Source: Lytechinus pictus
Lineage: Eukaryota > Echinodermata > Echinoidea > Temnopleuroida > Toxopneustidae
Reading direction: 5' to 3'
Length of the DNA stretch: 64,000 nt
Assembly (NCBI RefSeq): GCF_037042905.1
Contig: NC_087262.1
Coordinates: forward strand, 23,287,501-23,351,500
The notes under the pieces are model-generated. The model was given only the letters and a program-made list of their open reading frames with translations. It was not told where the DNA came from and did no database searches. Below, in pieces: positions 54,169 through 64,000 of the stretch (position 1 is the stretch's first letter; the number at the start of each line of letters is the position of its first letter). Both the position numbers and the translations under genes were made by a program.

Positions 54169-56725
54169 GATATGATGTTATGCGAAGTTCCAGCAAATGA
54201 CGTTCTTACGTCTAGAGTCCAATTTTACGATATATGTTTAGTTCGTTTCCGATATTTTTGTATAAGTTTTTTTTTCGAGATCAGACGTTTGTAAATGTCT
54301 CCCGTCTCTATAGTCTCCTATCTTAATGGAAACTACCAGCAGCTGGACAGCTTAAAGTATCTGCATCAGACCATGGACTTTATAGTTCCTGCTCAGACTA
54401 TATCAGTGTGGGTTGGAAAGAATACAGATATATCCGCATCTTCTTTAAATATAAATGTAAATCTTTTTCACCAAACTTTGAGTTATTGACTTGTTATCTA
54501 TTAATGAAGGCATCAACGTCCCTTCAGGTTTAAAGATTCTTGCAGATGTTGTCATTGTGTGTGGGGCGGTTGGGTCATACATCCATGCTTGGCTGTAGGC
54601 GTTGTCTATTTAATCAGGTAAAAAAAAAGATTTTTGCTGACGTCCATTTCCTTTCATCGTTGTATATTCTTTGAAAGACACCCAAGTAATCTCCCAGCGG
54701 AAAGATATACTCTTTAATGCTTATTCTAGATATTACCGCTGCTTATTAAGACTTAATCATGTCGGCTTTGACAACCTTGAGTTCTATTAAAAATTGATTA
54801 TCGAATTATATATCAATGTAACCCAAAAGGCTTGGTCGAGTCGCACTATCTGACGCTGATCCTCTTAGCGCTAACTCAAATATAATGATAAATGGCGAAA
54901 AAAAGTTGAAATCATGGCAAAGGATGGAAATAAGCACGAACATAAATATTTAATTGCAGGGTGTTTCATAATACCCTGAAATACCCTGGATGTAATCATC
55001 AATCTTTACAGTAGAAGTTGCTAATTCATTCCTTTATGTACTTTAAGATTGCGAGTTTCTTGAGAATGAATTTACTTCCAATAGTTCAACAAATCCAAAA
55101 GCATTCAGACAAGACCCTGGGATTGAGGCAAGGATTATGTTCCATATAGCGAAGGGACCGAGAGGAGACAAGCCAGATGTGATCAGGTACATGACGTCTT
55201 GCAAAGAGATACCAGGCGCGGATTCAGAGTTGAAATTTTACGGGGGGGGGGGGGAGGACAGACGTACGCGCTTCACCACAAGAGCTTTTTGGATCTGCCA
55301 GCCTCAATACGTGTGCAGGAATAGCGTTAGAGTTTGTTCATAAGGAAGACTGGTTGTTGATTGATTGCCACAATCTGGTTCATAGGGTATGATAAACACA
55401 AGCCAAGTAGCCAGTGGATCTGAAATCTTCCTCCTTCTCCCCCAATTAACTTGTCTTGATATAGAAATTACAAGTCAGTATTTCTTTTTTTTAGAAAGTG
55501 GAAACTTAGTCAACTTATGCGACGCCCAATGCGGATGGTACTACAAGACAAGTTTTTTAATGACCATAACTAGATCTTGATAATCTTTTGAAACATCTTC
55601 TATTTTCAATCCTTATTCAAACCATCTCTTGACGATACCATCGGAAAAAGTGAGTCATAGGAATGATTAAAGTATGTATCATGTTTTCCTTTAGCACTGT
55701 GATACAACTTAAAGATAAATCAAGTTAAGCATGTTAAGTTTACAGAAGGCGGAAAAAACGGATATTAGTAATGATAAATGCATTTAGTGGTTTGAATACC
55801 TGCCATTGGGAAAATTGACGTAAGTAAACCTTGATATTTTCATCTATAGGCCTAAATTACATCGTGGTGATTTGGTTATGACATCTGAAAGCAGGAGGTA
55901 TATACCTTAAGATGATTATCTATACAAATTTGAATAGGGATTACCTTTTACCTATCCATCAAACAGTTCTAAAACCTATTTCCTAAGAATGGTTATTCAT
56001 CAACTGAAACGACTGTATTGCATATACATGTATATTTTTTTTAATTTCGACTTTTCGTCAGTCATAAAAAGAAGTTGTATATTTCGTGGTAGGTTTTATT
56101 TTCTGCATTATCATCTACGAAATGTAAAACGAATTTGATTGATGTAAAAATTTGATACTAGGCGATGCCAGGAAAAGCTACGTCAGTGTGAGTATATAAT
56201 ATATTTTAGAAAATGGTTTAAACAATACTGGGTTAAAATGATATTAGGATATGGCTTTGTTTAGTAAAATTACACCAACCCTGCGAGAGTTGGTTAAAAA
56301 ATTAGCAAAATTGACTGATGAAATATACATTTTGCCCAGTAAGGCTTTTATGAGAAGATAGAATATTATTAGTATTAATTATTAGAGAAATCTGTATGCC
56401 TTTATACCTTTCCAACTGCCGATTTGAATATCTATGTATTCTCCATTGAAAATCCTGCGCACATTAATCGTGCATTGGGGCTGTGTCTGTGGTTGGTGAG
56501 GGATGTACCGTACTTGCTTGCCTTTTGTTTCGAAGACTCGATTAATTGCTGATAATGGCGAACATAATCTGCGAGAATGAACCTTTAAGTATGTGTGTAA
56601 GTGTGTGTGTTTGTGTCTGTGTGGCTTAAGGATCGATGTACTTCTAATTTACCATGCTTCCAGTTGGCTGTATTATATGCTATTACATGGTTTTAAAAGT
56701 TTTCGTGTTGATCATGGCATCTGTA
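54169..56725. other. Intergenic upstream of the GPCR, no gene recognised
   Basis: A G run at about 55241-55252. Small ORFs lack family likeness. No promoter element for the GPCR could be named. Confidence 0.45.
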
Positions 56726-57444
56726 CACTAAGAAATTCGGGTTCAATTTTACACCCCTAGGGGTGCACAGGCTTGTCCCTATACGAGTACCCCTAGCGGT
56801 GCACACGTACACCCCGAATAGGGGTGTACAGTGTGCACCCCTATTTGGGGTGACCATCTGCACCTTAGAGGGTGTAAACGTCTACCCCTTAGGGTGCATA
56901 ATGTACCCCCACCTAAAATAGCAAAAAAGATTGTCGAGACTACTGGTCCATTCACTTTCTGTATCGTTTTTTTTAGTTACCTTAGTTGGGATTTGAACTC
57001 ACCTAGTTTTATGTGTAGTCAAGATTCTTCCCGCTATGCCAGCGAGAAGCGCTGAAACCTGATGAGGTCTCTAGCGATATGATCCGATACTTTTTTGACT
57101 TGTGCTGATAGTTGAGATTCAAGTAGCTCTATTTACTGATTCTCCAAAAGTACAAAAGTATACGTAATCAACGTGTTTTTGAAACAATTATCATCACATA
57201 AATATTTTACAAATCATTTCAGGTAAAGTGTGGCGTTAGTGCATTGTTATTTCGGGTAATCTTCGATCACAAATCAACTTTATATATACCATACGTCTAT
57301 CAGCGAGACTGGTGGGGTGCACGAAAAGAGTACATGGGTGTACAACAGACACGTACTCTCGCATAAGAGCTAACTTGTACCTCGATGGTATTAAGGGGTG
57401 TACGCACGTATCGTACACCCCATTTGCACCGAGATTTCTTAGTG
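56726..57444. mobile_element. MITE with CACTAAGAAAT ends and GGGTGTAC interior
   Basis: Left cactaagaaattcggg and right ccgagatttcttagtg are inverted. The subterminal parts carry many ggggtgtac / gtacacccc / aggggtgcac words (56750-56910 and 57310-57425), again largely inverted to each other. 719 bp. TA precedes the left end; the right side is (TG)n. Confidence 0.65.
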
Positions 57445-57500
57445 TGTGTGTGTGAGTGTGCTTGTGTTTAATTATAGGAGAGGGTGTGTGTGTGTGTGTC
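57440..57500. repeat. (GT)n microsatellite
   Basis: Two gt runs separated by a short gap, directly after the MITE end; CA-rich words follow at 57730-57900. Confidence 0.8.
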
Positions 57501-58136
57501 GGCGAGGTTACATTTGGATGCGCATGCTGTGGATTCATGTGATGATATAGTAATCTTCAGAGAAGTTAATGAATACGTATATATTTTTTTTATTCATATG
57601 CGATATTATTGTCTATCGTATTTTTTTTCTTTAAAGTAAGCAAACAATGTTTTGATTAAAACGATTTGAATAAAATGGTTTAGGCCTGCCCTAATTGCCC
57701 CTATAAAGAGGTAATCTTTATCTGAATACATACACTCACACAATTCAAACATACTACCACGTAACTAAATACACGGATTCACAAACGCACGTGCACACTG
57801 ACACCCACACACCCATTCTCCCTTCCTCACTCTCATGTGTACACCCATACCCAAGTATAATGGTCACATACACAAATTCACACAGACACACACACTTAGC
57901 CAAACCATGCAATCCTCAATTATGAGTCCTTCTTTAAATTACATTACACCAATTTCCGACTGCCTAAGAGCGTAATAATGGAGATCCCTCTTGATATTCC
58001 CATCAATTTCGTTAAGAAATATCTAAATTCATCAACAAAAATATCCAACTCCAATTTACAATTTCTTGAATGAAGCAAAATATATAACTTATCAAGTAAG
58101 AGTGTGAATGTCACTCTTTATTCTATCACAATTGTA

Positions 58137-58600
58137 TATTTAAGAACCATCATGAATAATACGAGCTGATTTTATGATAAGAATGGTCGGATGTTTATCA
58201 TCAGACCTTTACACTTTATTTTGCTAACGCGATTGTATTATAATGCATTGCACGACTGTGTCTGAAAACACCATTGTTCCCTTGGACATAAAGTTGATTT
58301 ATCTTCATAGGTTTGTTAAGATGAACTTTCCATCATATCCAGAATCGTATAAAATAACAAAATGTGTGAAGACAAGTTCATGGCATACAAATATCAAATA
58401 TTCAAAAGAAAACAACATGATTAAAATGAGCTAGTTTTGTGATAACGATGGATGCAGTAAATTCATATTTGCTAACGCAATTGCATTGTAGTGCATTACA
58501 CACTTATAGTTAAATTTACCGATGATCCCTTGGAAATATTATTTTTCATTACATTTTTCTTAATATCATAAACCTTCCATCATATCCAAGATAAAATGCC
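58137..58600. repeat. Diverged tandem duplication
   Basis: Two segments (about 58150-58345 and 58405-58595) share tttgctaacgcgattg / tttgctaacgcaattg, tgcattgcac / tgcattacac, cccttggacat / cccttggaaat and ttccatcatatccaaga-like words in the same order. Roughly 70-75 percent alike by eye. Non-coding. Confidence 0.5.
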
Positions 58601-58755
58601 GTTTTAAGAAGGCGTTAGAATTTGAATGTGATATTAATGTTCCTTACATTAAATCAGAACACTACATACACTTTTAACATTAAAGGAATTCGGAGGTTGT
58701 TAACGCAGTTCAGGCCTATATCATCATCAGGAGAATTCCGATCTTACGTCCTATC

Positions 58756-59009
58756 CTATCTCTCCTCGATAAGAATCTCGTAACTTTGCAGAACTCGCCC
58801 TGCAGCCGTCTCGGGGAGGAGCTTCAGGAGGCACTTCCCAGAGCATCCGGGAACTTTCCGAAAGGTATAGTTCTGCATGAGCCATGTGAAGATGAGGAAT
58901 AGATCGGCCTTAGCAACAGCTTCTCCAAGACAACTACGACGACCGGTGCCGAAGGGTTGAAAGCTCGATGGATGTTGACGAGTTGTCCCGCTCTCATCCA
59001 GGAAGTGCT
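58756..59009 (-). CDS. Cytochrome P450, last exon (heme-binding)
   Basis: Enters in phase 1 after acceptor tttgtag and ends in TAG at 58756-58758. Reads EHFLDESGTTRQHPSSFQPF then GTGRRSCLGEAVAKADLFLI: F-x-x-G-x-R-x-C-x-G is the heme loop with its Cys ligand, followed by the L-helix. LFLIFTWLMQNYTF and the short tail are most like clan 2 P450s (CYP1/2/17 type), monooxygenases of the endoplasmic reticulum. The residues before EHFL in the open frame (MLNARPSLIFIMSFV) are intron. Confidence 0.85.
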
Positions 59010-59469
59010 CTACAAATGACATGATAAATATCAAAGAGGGGCGGGCGTTCAACATTCTGCTTTAATTAATACTTGAAACACTCAGTTATAAAGTAATGGC
59101 AAATACTATTCTTATATTAAGTTTGAATTATCTTGTGACGCTTTTTCTTCAACATTTTGGAGGGAATAAAACCAGTTAAAGACCTACAATCCACTGAGCA
59201 AACAAGTTGCTTATACATTGAAACATATACATAATTCATTTAATACACCCTCTCATACTGGGTCCCCATTCACAACAATGATACAATTAATTATGATAGA
59301 ATAATTCTAATTGGTTCCTGGTAAATGTTCTAAACAAACTGCAGATATTACAACGATCTTGATTGGCCATCGCCAGTAATTTTAGAAATTGATTGTAAAC
59401 ATTTGTGCTACCACGGTTACTTATTCTGATTGGGTCTGGTGGAAGTGGTGGAGGTGAAAGAGCTGATAT

Positions 59470-59742
59470 AGCGTATTACGCAGACGCTTTCTACAACGCA
59501 CAAATTCCTTTGAAAATGCTAGTCAAATCAAAATGGACAGCTGAGAGGTTTTGGTCGAAAGTCCAAAGTCAGCAGATCGTCCGACGATTCGGACCGGGTG
59601 AAAAGCTGCAAATATGTCGTTTGTCCATAGTTCAGAACGACAATGCAGTTTTAATTCACTATTCTTCGACAAAGGCTGTTTTTTCATTAAAGGGCTTTTG
59701 ACAATAGATTCCCGGCGTTACAGAAAACGTCTGCGTAGTGAT
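59470..59742. repeat. Foldback element in the last P450 intron
   Basis: gtattacgcagacgctttct at 59474 and agaaaacgtctgcgtagtga at about 59722 form imperfect inverted arms of about 40-50 bp. The open frame at 59405-59701 lies mostly between the arms and is not taken as a gene. Confidence 0.5.
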
Positions 59743-59867
59743 TGCAAAAATTCCCTTACGTCACAGTCACGCCAACGAAACTGAAATAACGTAATAGCTT
59801 GTCAGTCTGGAGTAGGTTTTTAGTGTGCTAGTGGGACCATAGCACCAGAAAAGAGTATTAGACTTAC

Positions 59868-59966
59868 CTGGTAGAAATGAATAAGGGTCTTTCCATTCCC
59901 TTTCATCGAAGTGCATCGAGTATTGGTTTAGAAGAATGATCGTGTCCTTTGGTATAAGAAAGCCAC
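59868..59966 (-). CDS. Cytochrome P450, penultimate exon
   Basis: Too short for an ORF list; found by reading the minus strand. Phase 1-1, acceptor tcaaaag, donor gtaagt. Reads GGFLIPKDTIILLNQYSMHF then DEREWKDPYSFLP and joins to EHFLDE. This is the P450 segment after the K-helix (G-x-x-I-P-K-x-T and H-x-D-x-x-x-W-x-D-P). The exons with the E-x-x-R motif and I-helix should lie at higher coordinates but were not found before 64000. Confidence 0.82.
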
Positions 59967-60785
59967 CTTTTGAGAGGGAAGGAAAATGAATTTAAAGTCA
60001 AGTTTTGTCTTTAATTTCAAAGCTCATTTCCGTCAATCAAAATATTTGATATTATCTACGTTCATGTCTGACCCCTTGAAAACATTAGTACATAAGAAAT
60101 AACAATATTTGAAAAGTTGTAAAGTTGTAATTATAGCTATATATTCATGGTTAAGCTATTTGGTTGATTATCAAATTTTTAGCGATTTTAAGATGTCTCT
60201 AGACAAATTATCGATTGCATACGTATATTATCATGAATGTGTAAAGTAAACACTTAATATCTTATCTATGCCAGTCTCTGACTTGTCGACATCAAAAGCA
60301 AATCAATTAAACAACAAATCCTACTTGACATATAAAATCTGATTAACTTTGATACCAAAAATTAATTCGTGTCAAGTAAGAATTACACAAGTATGCCTTG
60401 TGAAAAAGCCGCGAATAATGACAAACACTTTGATCCCGATATCCTATAGTTATTCCTAGTGTAACATAAAGTTCGTTCTACTTTGATTATCTTGATCAAA
60501 CACATTGCGTGGCGCTACGGGGGGGGGGGGGGGGGGGGCAGGGATTGTTCTTTCACGAAGTGACAAAAAGAATATACAATGAAAAAAATGAAGTAAAATC
60601 TTAATGAAGAAAGAAGAAATAAGAGTATATAAACAGATAATAATGCTAAAGACAGTGTCTCTTTAAATGCATTTAAACACAAACTCAACTTCTCCTGCTT
60701 CATTCTTGTCATTCTTCGTAACTGAAGTGACATTTCATATTTTCCCAACTTCTTCTATATTCAGATTACCTTAATATATTTTTAC
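59967..60785. other. P450 intron or intergenic, no exon found
   Basis: AT-rich, with a G19 run at 60520-60538. No further P450 motif was read on the minus strand. Confidence 0.4.
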
Positions 60786-60837
60786 ATGTTTTTCTTTGTT
60801 CTTTTGTTTTTTTACAATTACCTTTTTATAGTCCGGT

Positions 60838-61880
60838 TATATCATAGTTTAGTTTACTCCATGCTGCTGTATATCAATTTTAGTTATTTCACCATATTTC
60901 ACGCAATATTGGTGTTATCAACAAAGTTAAGTTTTTTTTCCCACTTCCTCCCTAAAAATGCTTTATTCAACATTAATTTTACCATACTTAAATTATGGAG
61001 CAATTGTTTGGGGAAATACACACTCAACCTATACCTTGATAGAATATTATTTTTACAAAAGAAGGCATTGCGTGTTATTTTCAACTTGTCCTGGAGATCT
61101 CACACAGATGAGTTGTTTTTTAACAATAACATTCTAACAATAAAAACACTGTACCAATATAACTTAGGTTAATTCATGTATCAGTTAAACATTAATATGT
61201 TACCACTCATATTTAATTCTTCATTTAACAAAAACAAAACTCTTCACAAATATCCCACACATCAATCAGATGAATTCCATTTACCACTACCCGGACCATC
61301 CTTGCAAAATCATTTTTTACTTTTGAAGGCCCTAGACTCTGGGGAACTATTAATAAAAACATCAAAGAATCACCAAGCCTTAATTTTTTCAAATATAAGT
61401 TCAAAACATTTCTCCAAGATAACCATTGAATTTAACTCTTCATCACTCAAACTCTTGTATTTTTTTAAAATCAAACATGATTATCATGTCACGTACGCTT
61501 TTCCATCTCTTTCGTTTTCCTGTTGATCAGCGAGGTCCGTCTGTGAGTGCTGGGGCTGGATTCTGGAGACCTTTAATCTATCTTTTTCTTATTTCCTTTT
61601 CTATTTTAATTTCCCCTATTTTCCTTTTAATTTAACTGGTTCATGCTCAAGTTGTTATTTTGATTTTTATATGCTATGCACATAACAGGGATATTTATTA
61701 GGAGGCTGCACTCTACAAGCTCCGCTTTTTAGCAGCCTCCTCCATTTCCAACCTGATATGTAATAATCTTGAATATAATTTTTGTACAGGGATACTTGAA
61801 ATATGTTTTGTTATTTATATGCTAAAATGTACAAAATAAACTGTAATTGTTGAAAATGGAAATAAACGAAATGAAATGAA
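60838..61880 (+). mobile_element. LINE relic with 3' UTR and tail
   Basis: Broken frames read STLILPYLNYGAIVWGN (60970-61020), then LDRILFLQKKALRVIFNLSW, FFNNNILTIKTLYQYNLG, MYQLNINMLPLIFNSSFNKN and HQSDEFHLPLPG: the end of a CR1/L2-type ORF2. The 3' UTR has the hairpin ggaggctgc...gcagcctcc (61701-61741) and ends in (AAATG)n at about 61860-61880. At least three frameshifts or stops. Confidence 0.7.
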
Positions 61881-63440
61881 ATATCAAACTGGTATGGTAA
61901 GCCCCTCCCAAAAATGATAACCTCCTCTCCCTTTCCTGCTATGTTATCGTGTGTTTTTCTGTGAAATACCGTGTACCTCAGTCTGAATTTCACATTTGTT
62001 CGTTCCTTCCTCTTTCTTCTTTCCTATCTACAAATAATATCAAATTATTTATTTTCCTTTGACAGCATTACTTTCAGTGGACCCCCTCATTCCCATATGC
62101 TCTTTCTTCTACCGCTTTGTTGAATGTTAATACGCTAATTTGTATCTAAATCACATTACTTTGTTTTATGTTTGAATGGAAATGAAATAAAGAGTTGAAC
62201 TAAAATCAATTGACTGAGTCGTGTAACCGTATATCCACCCCTGCAATTCGATTGGAGAATACAATAACCTAATATTTAGGTCGTCTTGTATGTCACCTTT
62301 TCAACGCACTGTTCCGCCGCCCTTGATCAAAGTGTCAACCGTGATATTTAGGACTGTGATTTCAACTGAAAATTATCATTGATAATGGTATTACCGGCCA
62401 TGAACACTCATATACGTTAGGTAGAAATCAAATAAAAATTATCTTAAAAAAAGAGAACATGCATGGTTGTTAAGTAAAAATATTGCTCCATATATATTAA
62501 AAGGCTCTTTTAGGGTAAATCTTAAATCGACGTTGTTTAAATCTTACGCAATATTTGTCTTGATTTCAGTGAATATCAGACACACATGATTTTGTTCTAT
62601 TTTAACCAATTAGCATGATTAGTGTATAAACCGTTAATCATGTTAATAGGGTGTGGTATAATGGAAATATGCATAAACAATGATGAAGGCATAATGTAAA
62701 TGATTGCATAATCATTGGTTGTAAAATAATATAATTTCAATATGCAATTTCGTGAATGGGAAAAAGTTACCGTCAATGCATCATCAATGCAGTTTACGAG
62801 TATGAAGTTGTATATCTTCATTTTAAAAGCAGACGCTTTTCTACTTCGTCTACCCCTTTGGTCAAATCCGTTGTATTGCGTAATCTTGTTACACCAAAGT
62901 GCGTTCCCTTCATTGCTAAACACAGATCACATAAGCAAATAATTAATATAAAGTAAGTTTACCAACAATTGGTCACGTTTTGTTAGCTTTGTTTGCTGCT
63001 TCTTCCAATATGTTATCATTGGACTTTGGAAGATGATATAACTTTTGACATGATAGACAATTATGTTGTGTTAATTGCTCATATGTCTTACTTAATACAA
63101 ATTACGTTATACGAGATTGAAAGGGTTTTTTAAGATGCTTTGTGCCAGTCTACATTCCTGCTGATTCAGGATTTACCAAAGAAAGAGGGACAATTTTTTA
63201 TCTGACAAGCTAAAAAAAATGGAAAAGAAGAAGAAGATGACGATGATTAAGAAGAAGGGCGGTAATGGTTTTCCTAGGAAAGGATTTCTGAAAAGCATTC
63301 AACAACAGAATCATAGGAAGGCCCTTGAAAAAGAACGGGTTTTTGTTGCCCCCTGCATTCCAAGCTTGTGCATTACCCTAGAGAAGCTTTATTAATTTAA
63401 TACACCTTGCATTGTATATATCTTTACAAGTATAGAATAA
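61881..63440. other. AT-rich sequence, no gene recognised
   Basis: Short open frames on both strands overlap at 62597-62956 and have no family likeness. No repeat ends could be defined. Confidence 0.45.
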
Positions 63441-63479
63441 GGTGGTGAGCAATTCAGACAGATTTCGAAATGATATTAT

Positions 63480-63553
63480 GAATAATAATGATAACGATAG
63501 CAATGACTATGATGCCTTGATGATGACGGTGATAATAACAATAATAACAGTAA

Positions 63554-63589
<36 letters not shown>

Positions 63590-63780
63590 CACTACGAGTA
63601 AAAATGATAATAATAATAATAATAATAATGATGATAATAATAGCAATACAAATATTGATGATAATAATAGATGATAATAATAAGGATAATAATAATAACA
63701 ATTGTAATAATATCAATGAAAAATATACTAAGAACAGTACATGTACTATAGAGATCATAATAATGATAATGAGATAATAA
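63480..63780. repeat. (AAT)n / (ACT)n / (GAT)n microsatellite cluster
   Basis: A run of about 13 act units at 63556-63595, followed by aataat and gataat units. It creates spurious Ile-, Leu- and Ser-rich frames on both strands. Confidence 0.85.
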
Positions 63781-64000
63781 ATACAATAATGATTGTTGAT
63801 TCATTATTGTCATAAACAAACAATGGTGTGTATGATATAATAATGATAATGGTATTGATTGGACAGTGATAATGAAACCTCTTCTCTGAGTAATATCATG
63901 TACTATAATTAATCTGCTTTCACAAAATCATGGTAATTGATTATATCATGGTCTTTTTAATACTCCTAATGTACTCACGGAACTCGGTATCCACCATAGT

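Noticed and set aside
59405-59701. ORF of 98 codons in the last P450 intron
   Set aside because: It overlaps an imperfect foldback (arms at about 59474 and 59722) and lacks a recognisable domain.
63442-63819. Ile/Asn/Leu-rich and Ser-rich ORFs on both strands
   Set aside because: Translation of trinucleotide microsatellites.
63970-64000. Donor-like gtgagtac on the minus strand at the right edge, possible upstream P450 exon
   Set aside because: Only about 20 bases of putative exon are inside the window and the reading has no clear P450 motif.
1-64000. CRISPR arrays, bacterial operons, rRNA genes
   Set aside because: The sequence is clearly animal nuclear DNA with introns and LINEs; no regular spacer-repeat array and no rRNA-like block was seen.

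Overview
The window is animal nuclear DNA: genes split by GT-AG introns, AT-rich intergenic sequence, dense LINE, MITE and SINE debris, and microsatellites. The best clue to the organism is the gene at the left edge. It encodes HYR domains, EGF repeats and a C-terminal avidin-like domain, and the avidin-like end on an EGF-repeat protein is the hallmark of sea urchin fibropellins. An echinoderm, most likely a sea urchin, is the best guess; species cannot be told from this sequence.

Layout. (1) 1-8036, plus strand: 3' part of a secreted matrix gene, with five HYR exons, two EGF exons and three avidin exons; the 5' part lies outside the window. (2) 8-16.6 kb: no convincing gene; several terminal-inverted-repeat elements, a tRNA-derived SINE, and a Penelope-like remnant with hammerhead-ribozyme-like motifs. 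(3) 16.6-25.5 kb, plus strand: a LINE relic, then a monocarboxylate-transporter (SLC16)-like gene with several frameshifts and in-frame stops, read as a pseudogene; its largest intron holds a histone H2B pseudogene (minus) and another LINE 3' end. (4) 25.5-29.6 kb: MITEs, foldbacks and a minus-strand LINE fragment. (5) 29.7-32.9 kb, plus strand: an intact four-exon gene for a membrane-anchored DegT/DnrJ/EryC1/StrS-fold protein whose expected PLP lysine appears to be replaced by tyrosine. (6) 33-40 kb: recent tandem duplications, a 66-residue Cys-rich ORF, a RecQ-like helicase fragment beside a promoter-like stretch, and a relic of a rhodopsin-type GPCR. (7) 40.5-44.8 kb: a LINE (plus) carrying two nested DNA transposons, a TA-flanked MITE and a 1.6 kb TTAA-flanked element. 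(8) 45-51 kb: no gene recognised; a SINE and a MITE. (9) 51.0-52.9 kb: a 1.9 kb terminal-inverted-repeat element ending 46 bp from the 3' end of an intact intronless class A GPCR (minus, 52960-54168). (10) 56.7-60 kb: a MITE, then the last two exons of a clan-2-like cytochrome P450 (minus), whose upstream exons were not found. (11) 60.8-64 kb: a LINE relic and microsatellites.

The genes do not form a pathway. The intact or apparently intact ones are the matrix protein, the DegT-fold protein, the GPCR and the P450 3' end. Most of the remaining recognisable structure is transposable-element debris, with at least one MITE family present in several copies.
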